This document shows positions 8,437-16,799 of a stretch of DNA of 26,446 bases, one piece after another. A model generated the notes under the pieces. It had not been told where the DNA came from. It was given only the letters and a program-made list of their open reading frames with translations, and did not search any database. The DNA is taken from the NCBI GenBank assembly GCA_040752275.1, contig JBFMFH010000118.1, forward strand, positions 1 through 26,446, given 5' to 3'. The DNA comes from JBFMFH01 sp040752275 (GTDB lineage: Bacteria; Acidobacteriota; Vicinamibacteria; Vicinamibacterales; JAKQTR01). Made by a program: the position numbers and the translations under genes. Positions within the stretch are counted from its first letter, which is position 1; each line of letters opens with the position of its first letter.

Positions 8437-8934
8437 TCACTGTCCCCCGGCGTCGTAGTAGACCAGCAGGTCGGTCTCGGGACACACCGCACCCACCTGG
8501 CGGAGCATCGTTCCCACCTGGCCGCGATGGTGCGCCGAGTGGTTCAGCACGTGGTGGATCTGCTGCCAGAGCGGATAGCGCCAGGTTTCGCCCCTGAGGT
8601 TCCGGTACTCCACGACCTCGCGCAGCCCGTCTTCGGTCAGGCCCTCGAGGAAGGCGGACCGTTCCGCCTCGACCGCAATGTGGCGCTCGTGCAGCGTGTG
8701 AACGTCGGGGAAGTCGGCCGGTGAGAAGACCAGGGCCGGCGACATCCCCTTCCAGCGCTGCAGCCAGATCCACTCGGCCCAGACGATGTGGACGAGCGTG
8801 TCGCGAATCGATGCGTGGCTGCTCTTGAGGTTCCGCACGAAGTCGGCCAGAGCGAGGTGCGACGCGGCGGCGAGCATCCGTTCGTTGGCCCACGCATCGT
8901 GGCGAAACAGGGCGGCGGTGGTCGCTAGGTCCAT
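8437..8934 (-). CDS. DinB-family metal-dependent protein
   Basis: A 165-residue four-helix-bundle protein of the DinB/YfiT group. The start at 8934 (MDLATTAALFRHDAWANERML) was chosen because the family begins with this helix and a G-rich GGGGGAT precedes it. The open frame runs on upstream to 9186, but that stretch has no family similarity. The typical three-histidine metal site is present: H49 (LVHIVWAEW), H132 and H136 (LNHSAHHRGQV, H-x3-H). Members act as thiol-dependent transferases or hydrolases using bacillithiol, mycothiol or glutathione, or have unknown roles; despite the name, few are DNA-damage effectors. It stands alone on the minus strand, so context gives no substrate. Confidence 0.88.
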   Translation of the reverse strand: MDLATTAALFRHDAWANERMLAAASHLALADFVRNLKSSHASIRDTLVHIVWAEWIWLQRWKGMSPALVFSPADFPDVHTLHERHIAVEAERSAFLEGLTEDGLREVVEYRNLRGETWRYPLWQQIHHVLNHSAHHRGQVGTMLRQVGAVCPETDLLVYYDAGGQ

Positions 8935-9394
8935 GTTCGGATCCCCCAGGGCGTTTGTCGCCCGGCGCCGCTCTCCCTCGCGGCGGATGCGCGTCAGGAC
9001 GCCGCTCCATCGTAGCAGGATCGGACCCGGTGCCATGCACTCCGCCGACCCCGCCGGTCCCAATCCTGAAACAGGGCACGCTCTTGCCGACGTCCGAGCC
9101 ACCCGCTTGGCTACCACCAAGCGCGCCGCGACGGCGTGATCCGTCTCGCGCACCGGCCGTGCGTCGCGGCAGGCAGGCACTCGCAATCACGCCCGATCAG
9201 GCGGACCATCCTGTCGAAGACGGCACCGAGACCGACGTCGTGTCCGGTGGCGCTGGATGGTGGCGGGGCGAGGCCCCGTGGGAATGGGCCTGAAGAGACT
9301 GTGCAATCCGGGGAGGTTCGTGTGCAAGTAGGCGGTATGATGTGTCGCAGTGTCGTATGCCTGTCCCAACGCCCCTGACCCTGTGCCAGGTCCC
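8935..9394. other. Divergent intergenic region, 460 bases
   Basis: This lies between the DinB gene (minus) and the large hybrid kinase (plus). Two hairpins are seen: CGCTTGG (9104-9110) with CCAAGCG (9117-9123), and CGGGGC (9264-9269) with GCCCCG (9273-9278). TATGAT at 9336-9341 is a plausible -10 element for the kinase if translation starts at 9395; no good -35 accompanies it. I found no supported gene. Confidence 0.4.
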
Positions 9395-12300
9395 ATGCCG
9401 GCTCCCTCGCGCCGCCCCCTACGCCGGCGGGTAGCCGCCGTCCTTGGGGTGATCGTCGCGGCGATCATCGGCGGCGGTGCTGTGTACCTCTGGAGCGAGG
9501 CTGCGGCGGAGCGGTACGAAGCCGAGGCAGCGGTGCTCGCAGTCGGTCGGCTCAAGGCGGAGGGTATTGCCGCCTGGCGAGCCGAGCGCACGGCCGACAC
9601 GGCCGCCATCGCGGAGGACCCGTTGCTGGCCGCCGAGGTAGGGCGGTTTCTGGCCGATCCGCACCAGGGACTAAGTTCCGCGCTCCGTGCCAGGCTCGAA
9701 TCGGTCAGAAAGCGCAACGTCTGGCGCGACATCATGGTCGTGGACGCCGGGGGACATGTCCTCTTCAGTTTCACCGGCCACAGCGAAGGGGGCGCCGAGT
9801 TCGAGGCCGGGCTTCGTGCCGCACTGGGCTCCCAGGCGCCGGCTGTCGTTGACCTTCATGTGTGTGGCTTGCTCGACGCCCCGCACCTCACCTGGATTGC
9901 GCCCATCCGCGCCGCCGGCGCCTCGGGTCACGCCGGCGCCATCGCGTTCCTGTCCGATGCGAATGAGTTCCTCTATCCCTACCTCGAGGCCTGGCCTGCG
10001 CCGAGTGCTTCCGCCGAGACGCTCCTCGCGCGCCGTGCTGGCGGCGAGGTTCTCTTCCTCAACGAGCTGCGTCACCGGAAGGGCACCGCCCTCGCGTTGC
10101 GCTTTCCCATCGCGTCGCCGTTGCCGGCCGCGCTCGCCATCCGGGGTCGCACGGGCAACGTGGCCGGACCGGACTACCGCGGCGTCGAGGTGTTGGCCGC
10201 CGTCTTCCCGGTGGCAGGCACGCCGTGGTTCGTGATCTCCAAGATCGACGAGGCGGAGATCCTCTCTGCCTGGCGCCAGCGTGCCGGGCTCGTCATTGCG
10301 CTCATGGTGGGCCTGGTGGGACTGACGATCGCGAGCGGGCTGGCCATCTGGCGGCACCGGGAGCGGGACCACCTGGAGTCCCTGCTCGAGTTGGAAGCGG
10401 CCCGGCGCGCGGCCCTCGAGCGGCACGGCGTGACCTTGCAGTCGATCGGCGACGGCGTGATTACGACCGATGCGGGCGGTTGTGTGGAGCTGCTCAATCC
10501 GGTCGCCGAATCGTTGACCGGGTGGACTCAGGCGGAGGCGGCGGGCCGGCCGCTGGCCGACGTCTTTCGGATCGTCGGCGAGACGACCCGCGAGCCGGCT
10601 GAAGATCCGGTCGGTCGAGTCCTGCGCAGTGGATTCGTCGTGGGCCTGGCCAACCACACGCTCCTCATTGCCCGGGACGGCACCGAGCGGCCCATCGCCG
10701 ATTCGGCTGCACCGATTCGCGGTGAGACTGGCGGCATCATCGGCGTCGTCCTGGTCTTTCGCGATCAGAGTGACGAACGGCGACGGCAGCGCCTGCTCCA
10801 CGCGCGGCTGACCCTGCTGGAGTACGCCACCACGCATACGCTGGACGAGCTGCTCACCAAGGCGCTGGACGAGATCGGCACGCTCGTGCTCAGTCCCATC
10901 GGGTTCTATCACTTCGTCGGGCCCGACGAGCGGACGATTTCGCTGCAGCAGTGGTCCGCGCGGACGCGGCTGGAGTTCCGTCAGGCCGAGGGCCAGGGCC
11001 AGCACGACGATCTCGACTGGCCGGGCGTCTGGGCCGACTGCCTGCGCGAGAGGCGGCCGATCATCCACAACACCCAAGCGTCGCTGCCCGACGGTAAGGG
11101 ACTGGCCAACGGGCACGCCGCCCTCGTGCGCGAGCTGGTCGTGCCGGTGATGCGCCGCGGCAGGGTTGTCGCGATCGTGGGTGCCGGCAACAAGGCCACG
11201 GACTACACGGAGCGGGACCTTGACACCGTGGCCTCGCTTGCGGACACGACCTGGGAGATCGTGGACCGCGCCCGGGTGGAACAGGCGCTGAGCGAATCCG
11301 AGGCCCGCTACCGCGGGCTTGTCGAGCACGCGGTCGCCGGGATCTTCCAGAGCACGCCCGACGGCCGCCTGCTGATGGTCAACCCGGCGCTGGCGCACAT
11401 GTTCGGCTACGCAAGCCCGGAGGAGCTGATCGACTCGGTGCAGGACGTCGGGCGCGAATTCTATGCCGATCCGGCCCGGCGCGACGAGTTCGTACGACTG
11501 ATGGAAGCCGGTGCTCTACAGAACGTGGAGTTCCAGCTCGTCCGCCGAGACGGGCAGCCGTTCTGGGTGGCGGAGAGCGCTCGCGCGATCCGCGATGCGA
11601 GCGGCCAGGTCGTGTGCTATGAGGGCGTCATGACCGACATCACGGCCCGCAAGCAGGTCGAGGCCGACCTGCGGGCGGAGCGGGATCGGTCGCAGCTGTA
11701 CCTGGACGTGGTTGACGTCATCCTGGTGGTGTTGAACGACCGCGGCGAGATCACGCTGCTCAACCGTACTGGGAGGAGGGTTCTTGGATTCGACGAGGTC
11801 GACCCGGTCGGCCAGGACTGGTTTGAGACGTGCGTCCCCGCCGGGGTTCGCCAGGACCTTCGTGTCAGTTTCGTGAGGTGGCTCGCCGGACGCGAGGACT
11901 CGCTCGTCCGGCACGAGAATCCAGTCGTGACACGTGACGGCCACGAACGGCTCGTCTCGTGGCACAACGTCCGTTTGACCGACGAGACCGGCGCCGTCAT
12001 CGGGGCGTTGAGCGCCGGGGAGGACGTGACGGAGCGCCGGAAGCTCGAAGAACAGTTTCGTGAGGCGCAGAAGATGGAGTCGGTGGGGCGTCTGGCAGGT
12101 GGCGTGGCCCACGACTACAACAACATGCTCAGCGTGATTCTCGGTCACGCCGAACTCGCCCTGAACGCCGTCCCCGCGTGCGACCCGGCGCACGAGAACC
12201 TGCAGGCCGTCCTCGAGGCCGCCACGCGCTCCGTGCGGGTGACGCAGCAGTTGCTTGCCTTCGCCCGCCGGCAGCCGGTCACGCCCAGGACGATCGACCT

Positions 12301-13192
12301 GAACGACGCGGTCGAAGCCGTCCTGAAGATGCTGCGCCGTCTCATCGGCGAGGACATCGACCTGCGATGGCTGCCGGCCGGTCATCTGTGGCCGGTGATG
12401 CTCGACCCGGCGCAGCTCGATCAGATCCTGGCCAATCTCTGTGTGAATGCCCGGGACGCCGTCACCGACGTGGGCATCATCACTATCGAGACGGACAACG
12501 TCGTGTTCGACGAGGCGGATTGTATCGGCCGGGTCGGGTTCGTCCCAGGCGCGTATGTTCGCCTCAAGGTCAGCGACACCGGCTCGGGCATGGACAGAGA
12601 CACGCTGAGCCGCATCTTCGAGCCGTTCTTCACCACCAAGGAACCCGGCAGGGGCACGGGTCTGGGCCTCGCGACCGTCTACGGCATCGTCAAGCAGAAC
12701 AACGGCTTCATCAACGTGTACAGCGAGCCGGGCAAGGGCTCCACGTTCACCGTCTATCTGCCACGGGCCGCCGGCCCGATTGACGAGCGCGTCGAGGAGC
12801 CCGCCGCTGCGCCCCCCGCCGGACGAGGTGAAACCGTGCTCGTCGTCGAAGACGAGGCTGCCATCCTGCGTTTGACCGCCATCATGCTGGAGCGGCTCGG
12901 ATACCGCGTCCTCACGGCCGCATCCCCAGCCGAGGCACTCCAGTTTGCCTCGACGTCCGGCGAGCGCATTCACCTCCTAGTCTCGGATGTCGTCATGCCG
13001 GGAATGAACGGGCGGGACCTCGCGGACCAGTTGGCGGCGAACCGCCCCGATCTCAAGCGTCTGTTCATTTCGGGCTACACCGCCGACATCATCGCGCACC
13101 GCGGCGTGCTCGACGAGGACACGCACTTTCTCCAGAAGCCTTTCACGCTCACGGGCCTGAGCGCGGCGGTCCGGGCAGCGCTCGGGGATTAG
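9395..13192 (+). CDS. Transmembrane hybrid histidine kinase (Cache-like, PAS, GAF, PAS, PAS, HisKA, HATPase, REC)
   Basis: A protein of about 1265 residues. Helices at about 13-33 and 297-317 bracket an extracytoplasmic domain of about 260 residues with Cache-like features (IMVVDAGGHVLFS, LTWIAPIRAA, PWFVISKID). Inside the cell follow PAS (about 340-455), GAF (about 467-625), two more PAS domains (about 633-755 and 765-880), the dimerisation/phosphoacceptor domain with H906 in GGVAHDYNNML, the ATPase domain (N box CVNARDAV; G boxes DTGSGMD and GTGLGLATVYG) and a C-terminal receiver with D1198 (SDVVMPGMNG). It probably detects a small extracellular ligand and passes phosphate His to Asp within the chain; no Hpt protein is nearby. 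The start is uncertain: a GTG at 9350 is also in frame, but the ATG at 9395 gives a compact basic lead into the first helix. Two palindromes follow the stop codon. Confidence 0.92.
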   Translation: MPAPSRRPLRRRVAAVLGVIVAAIIGGGAVYLWSEAAAERYEAEAAVLAVGRLKAEGIAAWRAERTADTAAIAEDPLLAAEVGRFLADPHQGLSSALRARLESVRKRNVWRDIMVVDAGGHVLFSFTGHSEGGAEFEAGLRAALGSQAPAVVDLHVCGLLDAPHLTWIAPIRAAGASGHAGAIAFLSDANEFLYPYLEAWPAPSASAETLLARRAGGEVLFLNELRHRKGTALALRFPIASPLPAALAIRGRTGNVAGPDYRGVEVLAAVFPVAGTPWFVISKIDEAEILSAWRQRAGLVIALMVGLVGLTIASGLAIWRHRERDHLESLLELEAARRAALERHGVTLQSIGDGVITTDAGGCVELLNPVAESLTGWTQAEAAGRPLADVFRIVGETTREPAEDPVGRVLRSGFVVGLANHTLLIARDGTERPIADSAAPIRGETGGIIGVVLVFRDQSDERRRQRLLHARLTLLEYATTHTLDELLTKALDEIGTLVLSPIGFYHFVGPDERTISLQQWSARTRLEFRQAEGQGQHDDLDWPGVWADCLRERRPIIHNTQASLPDGKGLANGHAALVRELVVPVMRRGRVVAIVGAGNKATDYTERDLDTVASLADTTWEIVDRARVEQALSESEARYRGLVEHAVAGIFQSTPDGRLLMVNPALAHMFGYASPEELIDSVQDVGREFYADPARRDEFVRLMEAGALQNVEFQLVRRDGQPFWVAESARAIRDASGQVVCYEGVMTDITARKQVEADLRAERDRSQLYLDVVDVILVVLNDRGEITLLNRTGRRVLGFDEVDPVGQDWFETCVPAGVRQDLRVSFVRWLAGREDSLVRHENPVVTRDGHERLVSWHNVRLTDETGAVIGALSAGEDVTERRKLEEQFREAQKMESVGRLAGGVAHDYNNMLSVILGHAELALNAVPACDPAHENLQAVLEAATRSVRVTQQLLAFARRQPVTPRTIDLNDAVEAVLKMLRRLIGEDIDLRWLPAGHLWPVMLDPAQLDQILANLCVNARDAVTDVGIITIETDNVVFDEADCIGRVGFVPGAYVRLKVSDTGSGMDRDTLSRIFEPFFTTKEPGRGTGLGLATVYGIVKQNNGFINVYSEPGKGSTFTVYLPRAAGPIDERVEEPAAAPPAGRGETVLVVEDEAAILRLTAIMLERLGYRVLTAASPAEALQFASTSGERIHLLVSDVVMPGMNGRDLADQLAANRPDLKRLFISGYTADIIAHRGVLDEDTHFLQKPFTLTGLSAAVRAALGD

Positions 13193-13223
13193 CGCCCTGC
13201 GCACGTGTGCGGTATTGACACAC

Positions 13224-13243
13224 GCTGGGCGGGCCCGCCCAGC
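13224..13243. repeat. Perfect 20-base palindrome
   Basis: GCTGGGCGGG followed by its exact complement CCCGCCCAGC lies 31 bases after the stop of the large hybrid kinase. It is the first of two palindromes in this 184-base gap. It may help end or stabilise the upstream transcript, or bind a dimeric protein; no T-run follows. Confidence 0.55.
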
Positions 13244-13287
13244 CAGACGGGACGCCGGTCACACGGATCTCCCGGCCAGACGAGGGT

Positions 13288-13311
13288 GCGCCGGACCCCG
13301 GGGTCCGGCGC
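13288..13311 (+). terminator. Candidate terminator: perfect 24-base palindrome
   Basis: GCGCCGGACCCC (13288-13299) is followed directly by its exact reverse complement (13300-13311), then GTTTCG. The GC-rich stem with a short T-stretch suits a weak intrinsic terminator for the upstream hybrid kinase. The perfect symmetry also fits a protein-binding site ahead of the next kinase, whose ATG is 65 bases further on. Confidence 0.45.
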
Positions 13312-13376
13312 GTTTCGTGCATCAACCCAGTCTCGCTGCGGCTCAGGCCCACTGGAACCGCCGCCGGGGGACTCAC

Positions 13377-14957
13377 ATGACCATCGCCCAGGTCAGGCGC
13401 GCGCTTCGCAGGCGCCGGTCGCAGTACCGGGCCCTCCGCCTGAGCCTCCGGGACGCCTACATCCGGACGGACCTGGAGGGCCGCATTACCGACTCGAACC
13501 TGTCCTTCCGCGAGCTCACCGGCTACACCCGCCGAGAACTTCGGGCACTGTCCAGCGCCAAGCTCACGCCGGAGGCGTGGCGCTCTCTCGAATCCGCCAT
13601 CGTCAAGGACCAGGTCCTCCCATTGGGCGTCTCCGAACCCTACGAGAAGGAGCTGCACCGCAAGGACGGCAGCCTCGTCCGTGTCGAGGTGAGGACCATC
13701 CTGGTGACCGAGGGCGGCCAGCCGGTCGGCCTGTGTTCCGTGATGTGTGACATCACCGAGCGGCGGCGGGCGGCCGCGACCTTGAAGCGCGGCGAGGAGA
13801 GCCTGCGCGCGGCGCAGCGGCTCGAGGCGGTCGGCCGGTTGGCTGCTGGCGTCGCGCACGACTACAACAACCTCCTCACGGCCATACTCGGGTACGCCGA
13901 TCTCATCACCGACCGACTGCCGGCCGGCAGCCGCGCCCGCTCGGATATGGAGGAGCTCCGCAAGGCGGCCGACCGCGCGACGGCCCTGACCAAGCAACTG
14001 CTGGCATTCAGCCGGCAGCAGATCCTCCAGCCCGTGGCGTTGGATCTGTCGTCGTGCATTACCGGTCTGGACAAGCTGCTGCGCCGGCTCGTCCGGGAGA
14101 ACGTGGAGTTGGTCACGAGACTGGCCCCGAGCCTTCCGAGGGTCATAGCCGATCCTGCCCAGATCACACAGGTCGTCGCCAATCTGGTCGTCAACGCCGT
14201 CGACGCCATGCCGCACGGAGGACGGATCACGATCGCAACGGCCGAGGTGGACCTCTACGGACACGCCCTCCGGAGCCAGCTCTCCGGTTCGCCTGACCGG
14301 GCCATTACCCTGACGGTGAGCGACACGGGGACCGGCATTGCCCCGGACCTCCTGCCCCACATCTTCGAGCCGTTCTTCAGCACCAAGGGTGTCGGCGGCG
14401 GCACGGGTCTCGGACTGGCGGCGGTCTACGGCATCGTCAAGCAGAGCGGCGGCCACATCGCCGTCGAGGGCGAGCCTGGCTGCGGGGCGACCTTCACCGT
14501 GTACCTGCCGCCGCTGCTGGCGGGCTCGCCAGACGCTGCCAAGGCCGGGCCTGCGGCCCTCGCGGATGTCGGGGTGGGCAAGGCGACGGTTCTGGTTGTT
14601 GAGGACGACGCCGACGTGCGTACCATGGTGCGCCGGACGCTCGAGCGAGACGGCTATTCGGTGCTCGAAGCGGCAGGCGGCCGCGATGCGATCGCGGCGG
14701 CGCGGAATGCCGGCCGTCGGGTCGACGCCCTCGTTACGGACATCGTGATGCCGGACATGAGCGGCATGCAGACCGCGGAGGCACTCCGCCGGACGAACCC
14801 CGACCTGGTGGTCCTGTTGATGTCCGGCTATGCGGATCCGGACATCTTCGCCTCAATCCCCAGGGCCGATCTCGCGAACTTCGTCCCGAAGCCCTTCGAA
14901 CCCGAGGTCCTGCGGCGCCGGCTCAGGCAGGCCATGCCCCCCACGTCCGTGGCCTGA
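13377..14957 (+). CDS. Soluble hybrid histidine kinase (PAS, HisKA, HATPase, REC)
   Basis: A 526-residue protein with no membrane helix. A PAS domain (about 20-130; IRTDLEGRITDSNLSFRELTGY ... CSVMCDITERRR) is followed by the phosphoacceptor domain with H161 (AAGVAHDYNNLL), an ATPase domain (N box NLVVNAVDAMP; DTGTGIAP; GTGLGLAAVYG) and a C-terminal receiver with D455 (TDIVMPDMSG) and KPFEPE. The open frame extends upstream to 13215, but the ATG at 13377 has a GGGGGA Shine-Dalgarno and begins just before the helical PAS lead-in, so it was preferred. The likely role is intracellular sensing and phosphorelay to an unlinked partner. Its end converges with the HD-GYP gene with only 6 bases between the stop codons. 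Confidence 0.92.
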   Translation: MTIAQVRRALRRRRSQYRALRLSLRDAYIRTDLEGRITDSNLSFRELTGYTRRELRALSSAKLTPEAWRSLESAIVKDQVLPLGVSEPYEKELHRKDGSLVRVEVRTILVTEGGQPVGLCSVMCDITERRRAAATLKRGEESLRAAQRLEAVGRLAAGVAHDYNNLLTAILGYADLITDRLPAGSRARSDMEELRKAADRATALTKQLLAFSRQQILQPVALDLSSCITGLDKLLRRLVRENVELVTRLAPSLPRVIADPAQITQVVANLVVNAVDAMPHGGRITIATAEVDLYGHALRSQLSGSPDRAITLTVSDTGTGIAPDLLPHIFEPFFSTKGVGGGTGLGLAAVYGIVKQSGGHIAVEGEPGCGATFTVYLPPLLAGSPDAAKAGPAALADVGVGKATVLVVEDDADVRTMVRRTLERDGYSVLEAAGGRDAIAAARNAGRRVDALVTDIVMPDMSGMQTAEALRRTNPDLVVLLMSGYADPDIFASIPRADLANFVPKPFEPEVLRRRLRQAMPPTSVA

Positions 14958-14967
14958 CGGGCGTCAG
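14954..14967. terminator. Palindrome spanning two convergent stop codons
   Basis: CTGAC (14954-14958) and GTCAG (14963-14967) pair around GGGC. The TGA of the hybrid kinase (14955-14957) and the TGA of the HD-GYP gene (14966-14964) lie within the two arms. The flanking GGC/GCC extends the stem with a bulge. It could stop both transcripts, but convergent TGA codons give some symmetry by chance. Confidence 0.3.
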
Positions 14968-16076
14968 CCGATGAGGGCCGGCCCACTCGGGCCCTCCTCA
15001 GGTGTGTTCGCGTCAGCGTTGGCGTCGCCAACGTCTCCCGCTCCCCTCTGGCCATTACGGTTCCAGTGCAAGCCGACGACCTTGAGCAGGGCACCGACCA
15101 CGTCAGGGTCGAACTGAGAGTCGCGGCACCGCTGGACCTCGAAGAGCGCTTCGGACAAGGGCCGGGCCTCGCGATGGACCCGCGGGTGGGTCATGGTGTC
15201 GAAGGTGTCGGCAACGGCAATGATGCGGGCACCGAGGGGAATCTCGCCTCCCTGAAGGCCCCACGGGTAGCCTTGCCCGTCGAACCGCTCGTGCACCGAC
15301 CGGACGATGTCCGCTGCGTCGGCCAGGAACGGGCAGCGCCTGAGGGCATCCGCCACGAGCGCGGGACGCCGCTTCACGATCTCTCGCTCTTCGATGGAGA
15401 GCGTGGCCCGTTTCGACAGGATGTCCTCGGGCGTCGCGAGTCTGCCGAGATCGTGCAAACGGGCGGCATGCCGAATGGCGCCCAGCTCGGGCTCTCGCAC
15501 GTGGAGCGTCAGGGCGATGTTCGTGGCGAGCGACGCGACGCGCTGGCCGTGTTCGTAGGCCGGCCGGTCATCACCGGTCAGCGACACCAACAGATCCTCG
15601 AGTTCGACCTCCGAGGTGACGCCAGTCTCGGCGATGCGCCGCGTAAGCTCCGCCACGCGCTCCCGCAGCTGCTTGTCCAACTCCGTCAGGCGCTGCCGCG
15701 ATCGCACCGCTTGGCGGTGCGCCTCGATGCCGCGCCGGAGGCTTTCCCGAAGATGCTCGCGGGAGAACGGCTTCACGAGGTAGTCTACGACCCCCTGGTG
15801 GAGGCTGAAGAGCGCGGCATCGATATCGGTCGCGCCGGTGGCCATCACGACCGCGGTGTCGGGGTGGGCGGCGCGGAGGCGCTCGACGAGCCAGAGCCCG
15901 TCGTGCCCAGGCATGCTGATGTCGCAGATGACCAGGCCGGCCGCGTCCTCCGCCATCGCCGCCAGCGCCTCCTCGGCGGTGGCGGCCTCGCGCACGACGT
16001 ATCCGAGCGACTCGGCCCAGCGCCTCATCACGGCGCGGATTCCGGGTTCATCATCAACCAGGAGCACGGAACTCAT
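14964..16076 (-). CDS. Response regulator with degenerate HD-GYP domain
   Basis: A 370-residue soluble protein. The receiver domain (1-120) is intact: D8/D9, phosphoacceptor D52, T80, K102. A coiled-coil linker (about 125-160) leads to an HD-GYP domain (about 165-340) with H176, H208-D209, FDGQGYP and ADTFDTM. HD-GYP proteins normally break down cyclic-di-GMP. Here, however, the conserved His after the KR helix is Arg (R237, VKRRPALV), the first His of the usual HHE is Val (V261-H262-E263), and the Lys of HDIGK is Arg (R212). Loss of two metal-binding histidines and a substrate-contacting Lys makes catalysis doubtful; a binding or protein-interaction role is possible. The Gly/Asn-rich tail (about 345-370) is unlike the family. 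It lies 85 bases downstream of the pseudopilin genes on the same strand and is probably cotranscribed. A GGGGG precedes the ATG. Confidence 0.9.
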   Translation of the reverse strand: MSSVLLVDDEPGIRAVMRRWAESLGYVVREAATAEEALAAMAEDAAGLVICDISMPGHDGLWLVERLRAAHPDTAVVMATGATDIDAALFSLHQGVVDYLVKPFSREHLRESLRRGIEAHRQAVRSRQRLTELDKQLRERVAELTRRIAETGVTSEVELEDLLVSLTGDDRPAYEHGQRVASLATNIALTLHVREPELGAIRHAARLHDLGRLATPEDILSKRATLSIEEREIVKRRPALVADALRRCPFLADAADIVRSVHERFDGQGYPWGLQGGEIPLGARIIAVADTFDTMTHPRVHREARPLSEALFEVQRCRDSQFDPDVVGALLKVVGLHWNRNGQRGAGDVGDANADANTPEEGPSGPALIG

Positions 16077-16086
16077 ACGTCCCCCT

Positions 16087-16112
16087 CAGTGTGCGCCTCT
16101 GCGCGCACACTG
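16087..16112. promoter_or_regulatory. Perfect 10-base-pair hairpin between pseudopilin and HD-GYP genes
   Basis: CAGTGTGCGC (16087-16096) and GCGCACACTG (16103-16112) are exact complements around a 6-base loop. On the minus strand it ends 10 bases before the HD-GYP ATG, just ahead of its Shine-Dalgarno. It has no T-run. It could lower expression of the regulator relative to the pseudopilins by partial termination or RNA processing, or be a protein site. Confidence 0.45.
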
Positions 16113-16161
16113 ACATCGGCCTGCAAGACGCGCGCCGCACTCGCGGAACCCAAAGGCCGGC

Positions 16162-16758
16162 CTACCGGCTCGACGTGACGGTGGCGGCGATGTCGTCGCC
16201 ACCCGGCACGATCGCGTTCCCGTTGAAGGCGGTCTCCACCAACCCGTTCGGGCCTGCAGACAGCACGAGGATGTTGCCCGACCCGCCCACATTGATCGCG
16301 TAGCGGCGCCCCCACGGATCCGGCCCGATGCCCGCCTGGACGTACGGCCCATGCCATCCGCGACGCGGGTTCACTTGACGCCACGGACCAACGCCGTAGC
16401 CGGCCGTATTCGTCACCAACTGCGTGTCGAGCGAACCGACACCGGCCTCATCGGAGGCGAGCCAGGCGCCGTCTCCGCCGCTGCCGAGTGCTGGAACGGT
16501 GCCGCCGCCCGCGAGGAGCTGGTAGGTGGCCCATCCCCCGTCCCTCGCGGACTGTTCGACCACGTCACCCGTGAAGCGGGCGAAGGCGGATGCGATGACG
16601 CTTGTGTCCTGTCGGGCCTTGTTGTAGCGCGCCTCGGCGATGTAGTCGCCGATGGCCGGCGCCGCGACGCTGGCAAGGACGCCGCCCACCGAGAGGACGA
16701 CGCTCACCTCGGCGAGGCTCATCCCCACGTACGATCGAAGACGCGATGTCCAGTTCAT
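16162..16758 (-). CDS. GspG-like type II / type IV pseudopilin (second of a tandem pair)
   Basis: A 198-residue prepilin-like protein. A short basic leader ends at G12, followed by MSLAEVSVVLSVGGVLASVAA: this is the class III signal, with cleavage after Gly and Glu at mature position 5, then the N-terminal pilin helix. The C-terminal half resembles the GspG major pseudopilin: GWHGPYVQAGIGPDPWGRRYAINV, LVLSAGPNGLVETAF and PGGDDIAATV, a region that in GspG forms a calcium-binding loop. It should be processed by a prepilin peptidase and assembled into a pseudopilus or fine pilus, but no peptidase, ATPase, platform or secretin gene is in the window. The ATG at 16758 follows a GGAGGAG 6 bases away. 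It begins 41 bases after its paralogue ends, so the two form one transcript. A short in-frame leader from an ATG at 16773 is less likely. Confidence 0.88.
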   Translation of the reverse strand: MNWTSRLRSYVGMSLAEVSVVLSVGGVLASVAAPAIGDYIAEARYNKARQDTSVIASAFARFTGDVVEQSARDGGWATYQLLAGGGTVPALGSGGDGAWLASDEAGVGSLDTQLVTNTAGYGVGPWRQVNPRRGWHGPYVQAGIGPDPWGRRYAINVGGSGNILVLSAGPNGLVETAFNGNAIVPGGDDIAATVTSSR

Positions 16759-16799
16759 GTCAGTCTCCTCCATGGCTGTTCGGTCGGTCAGACCCTGTA

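Noticed and set aside
8935..9186. N-terminal extension of the DinB-family protein by 84 residues
   Set aside because: The extension has no similarity to the family and no good ribosome binding site. The DinB fold starts at the ATG at 8934.
13215..13376. Upstream start for the soluble hybrid kinase
   Set aside because: It would translate through the 24-base palindrome and give an Arg/Ala-rich leader; the ATG at 13377 has a clear GGGGGA.
5221..14456. Long antisense open frames (for example 5221-6456, 6716-8095, 9671-11398, 11516-12973 and 13149-14456 on the minus strand)
   Set aside because: Their translations are low-complexity, Arg/Gly/Asp-rich strings without family motifs, and they lie opposite genes with clear domains. 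GC-rich codon bias creates such shadow frames.
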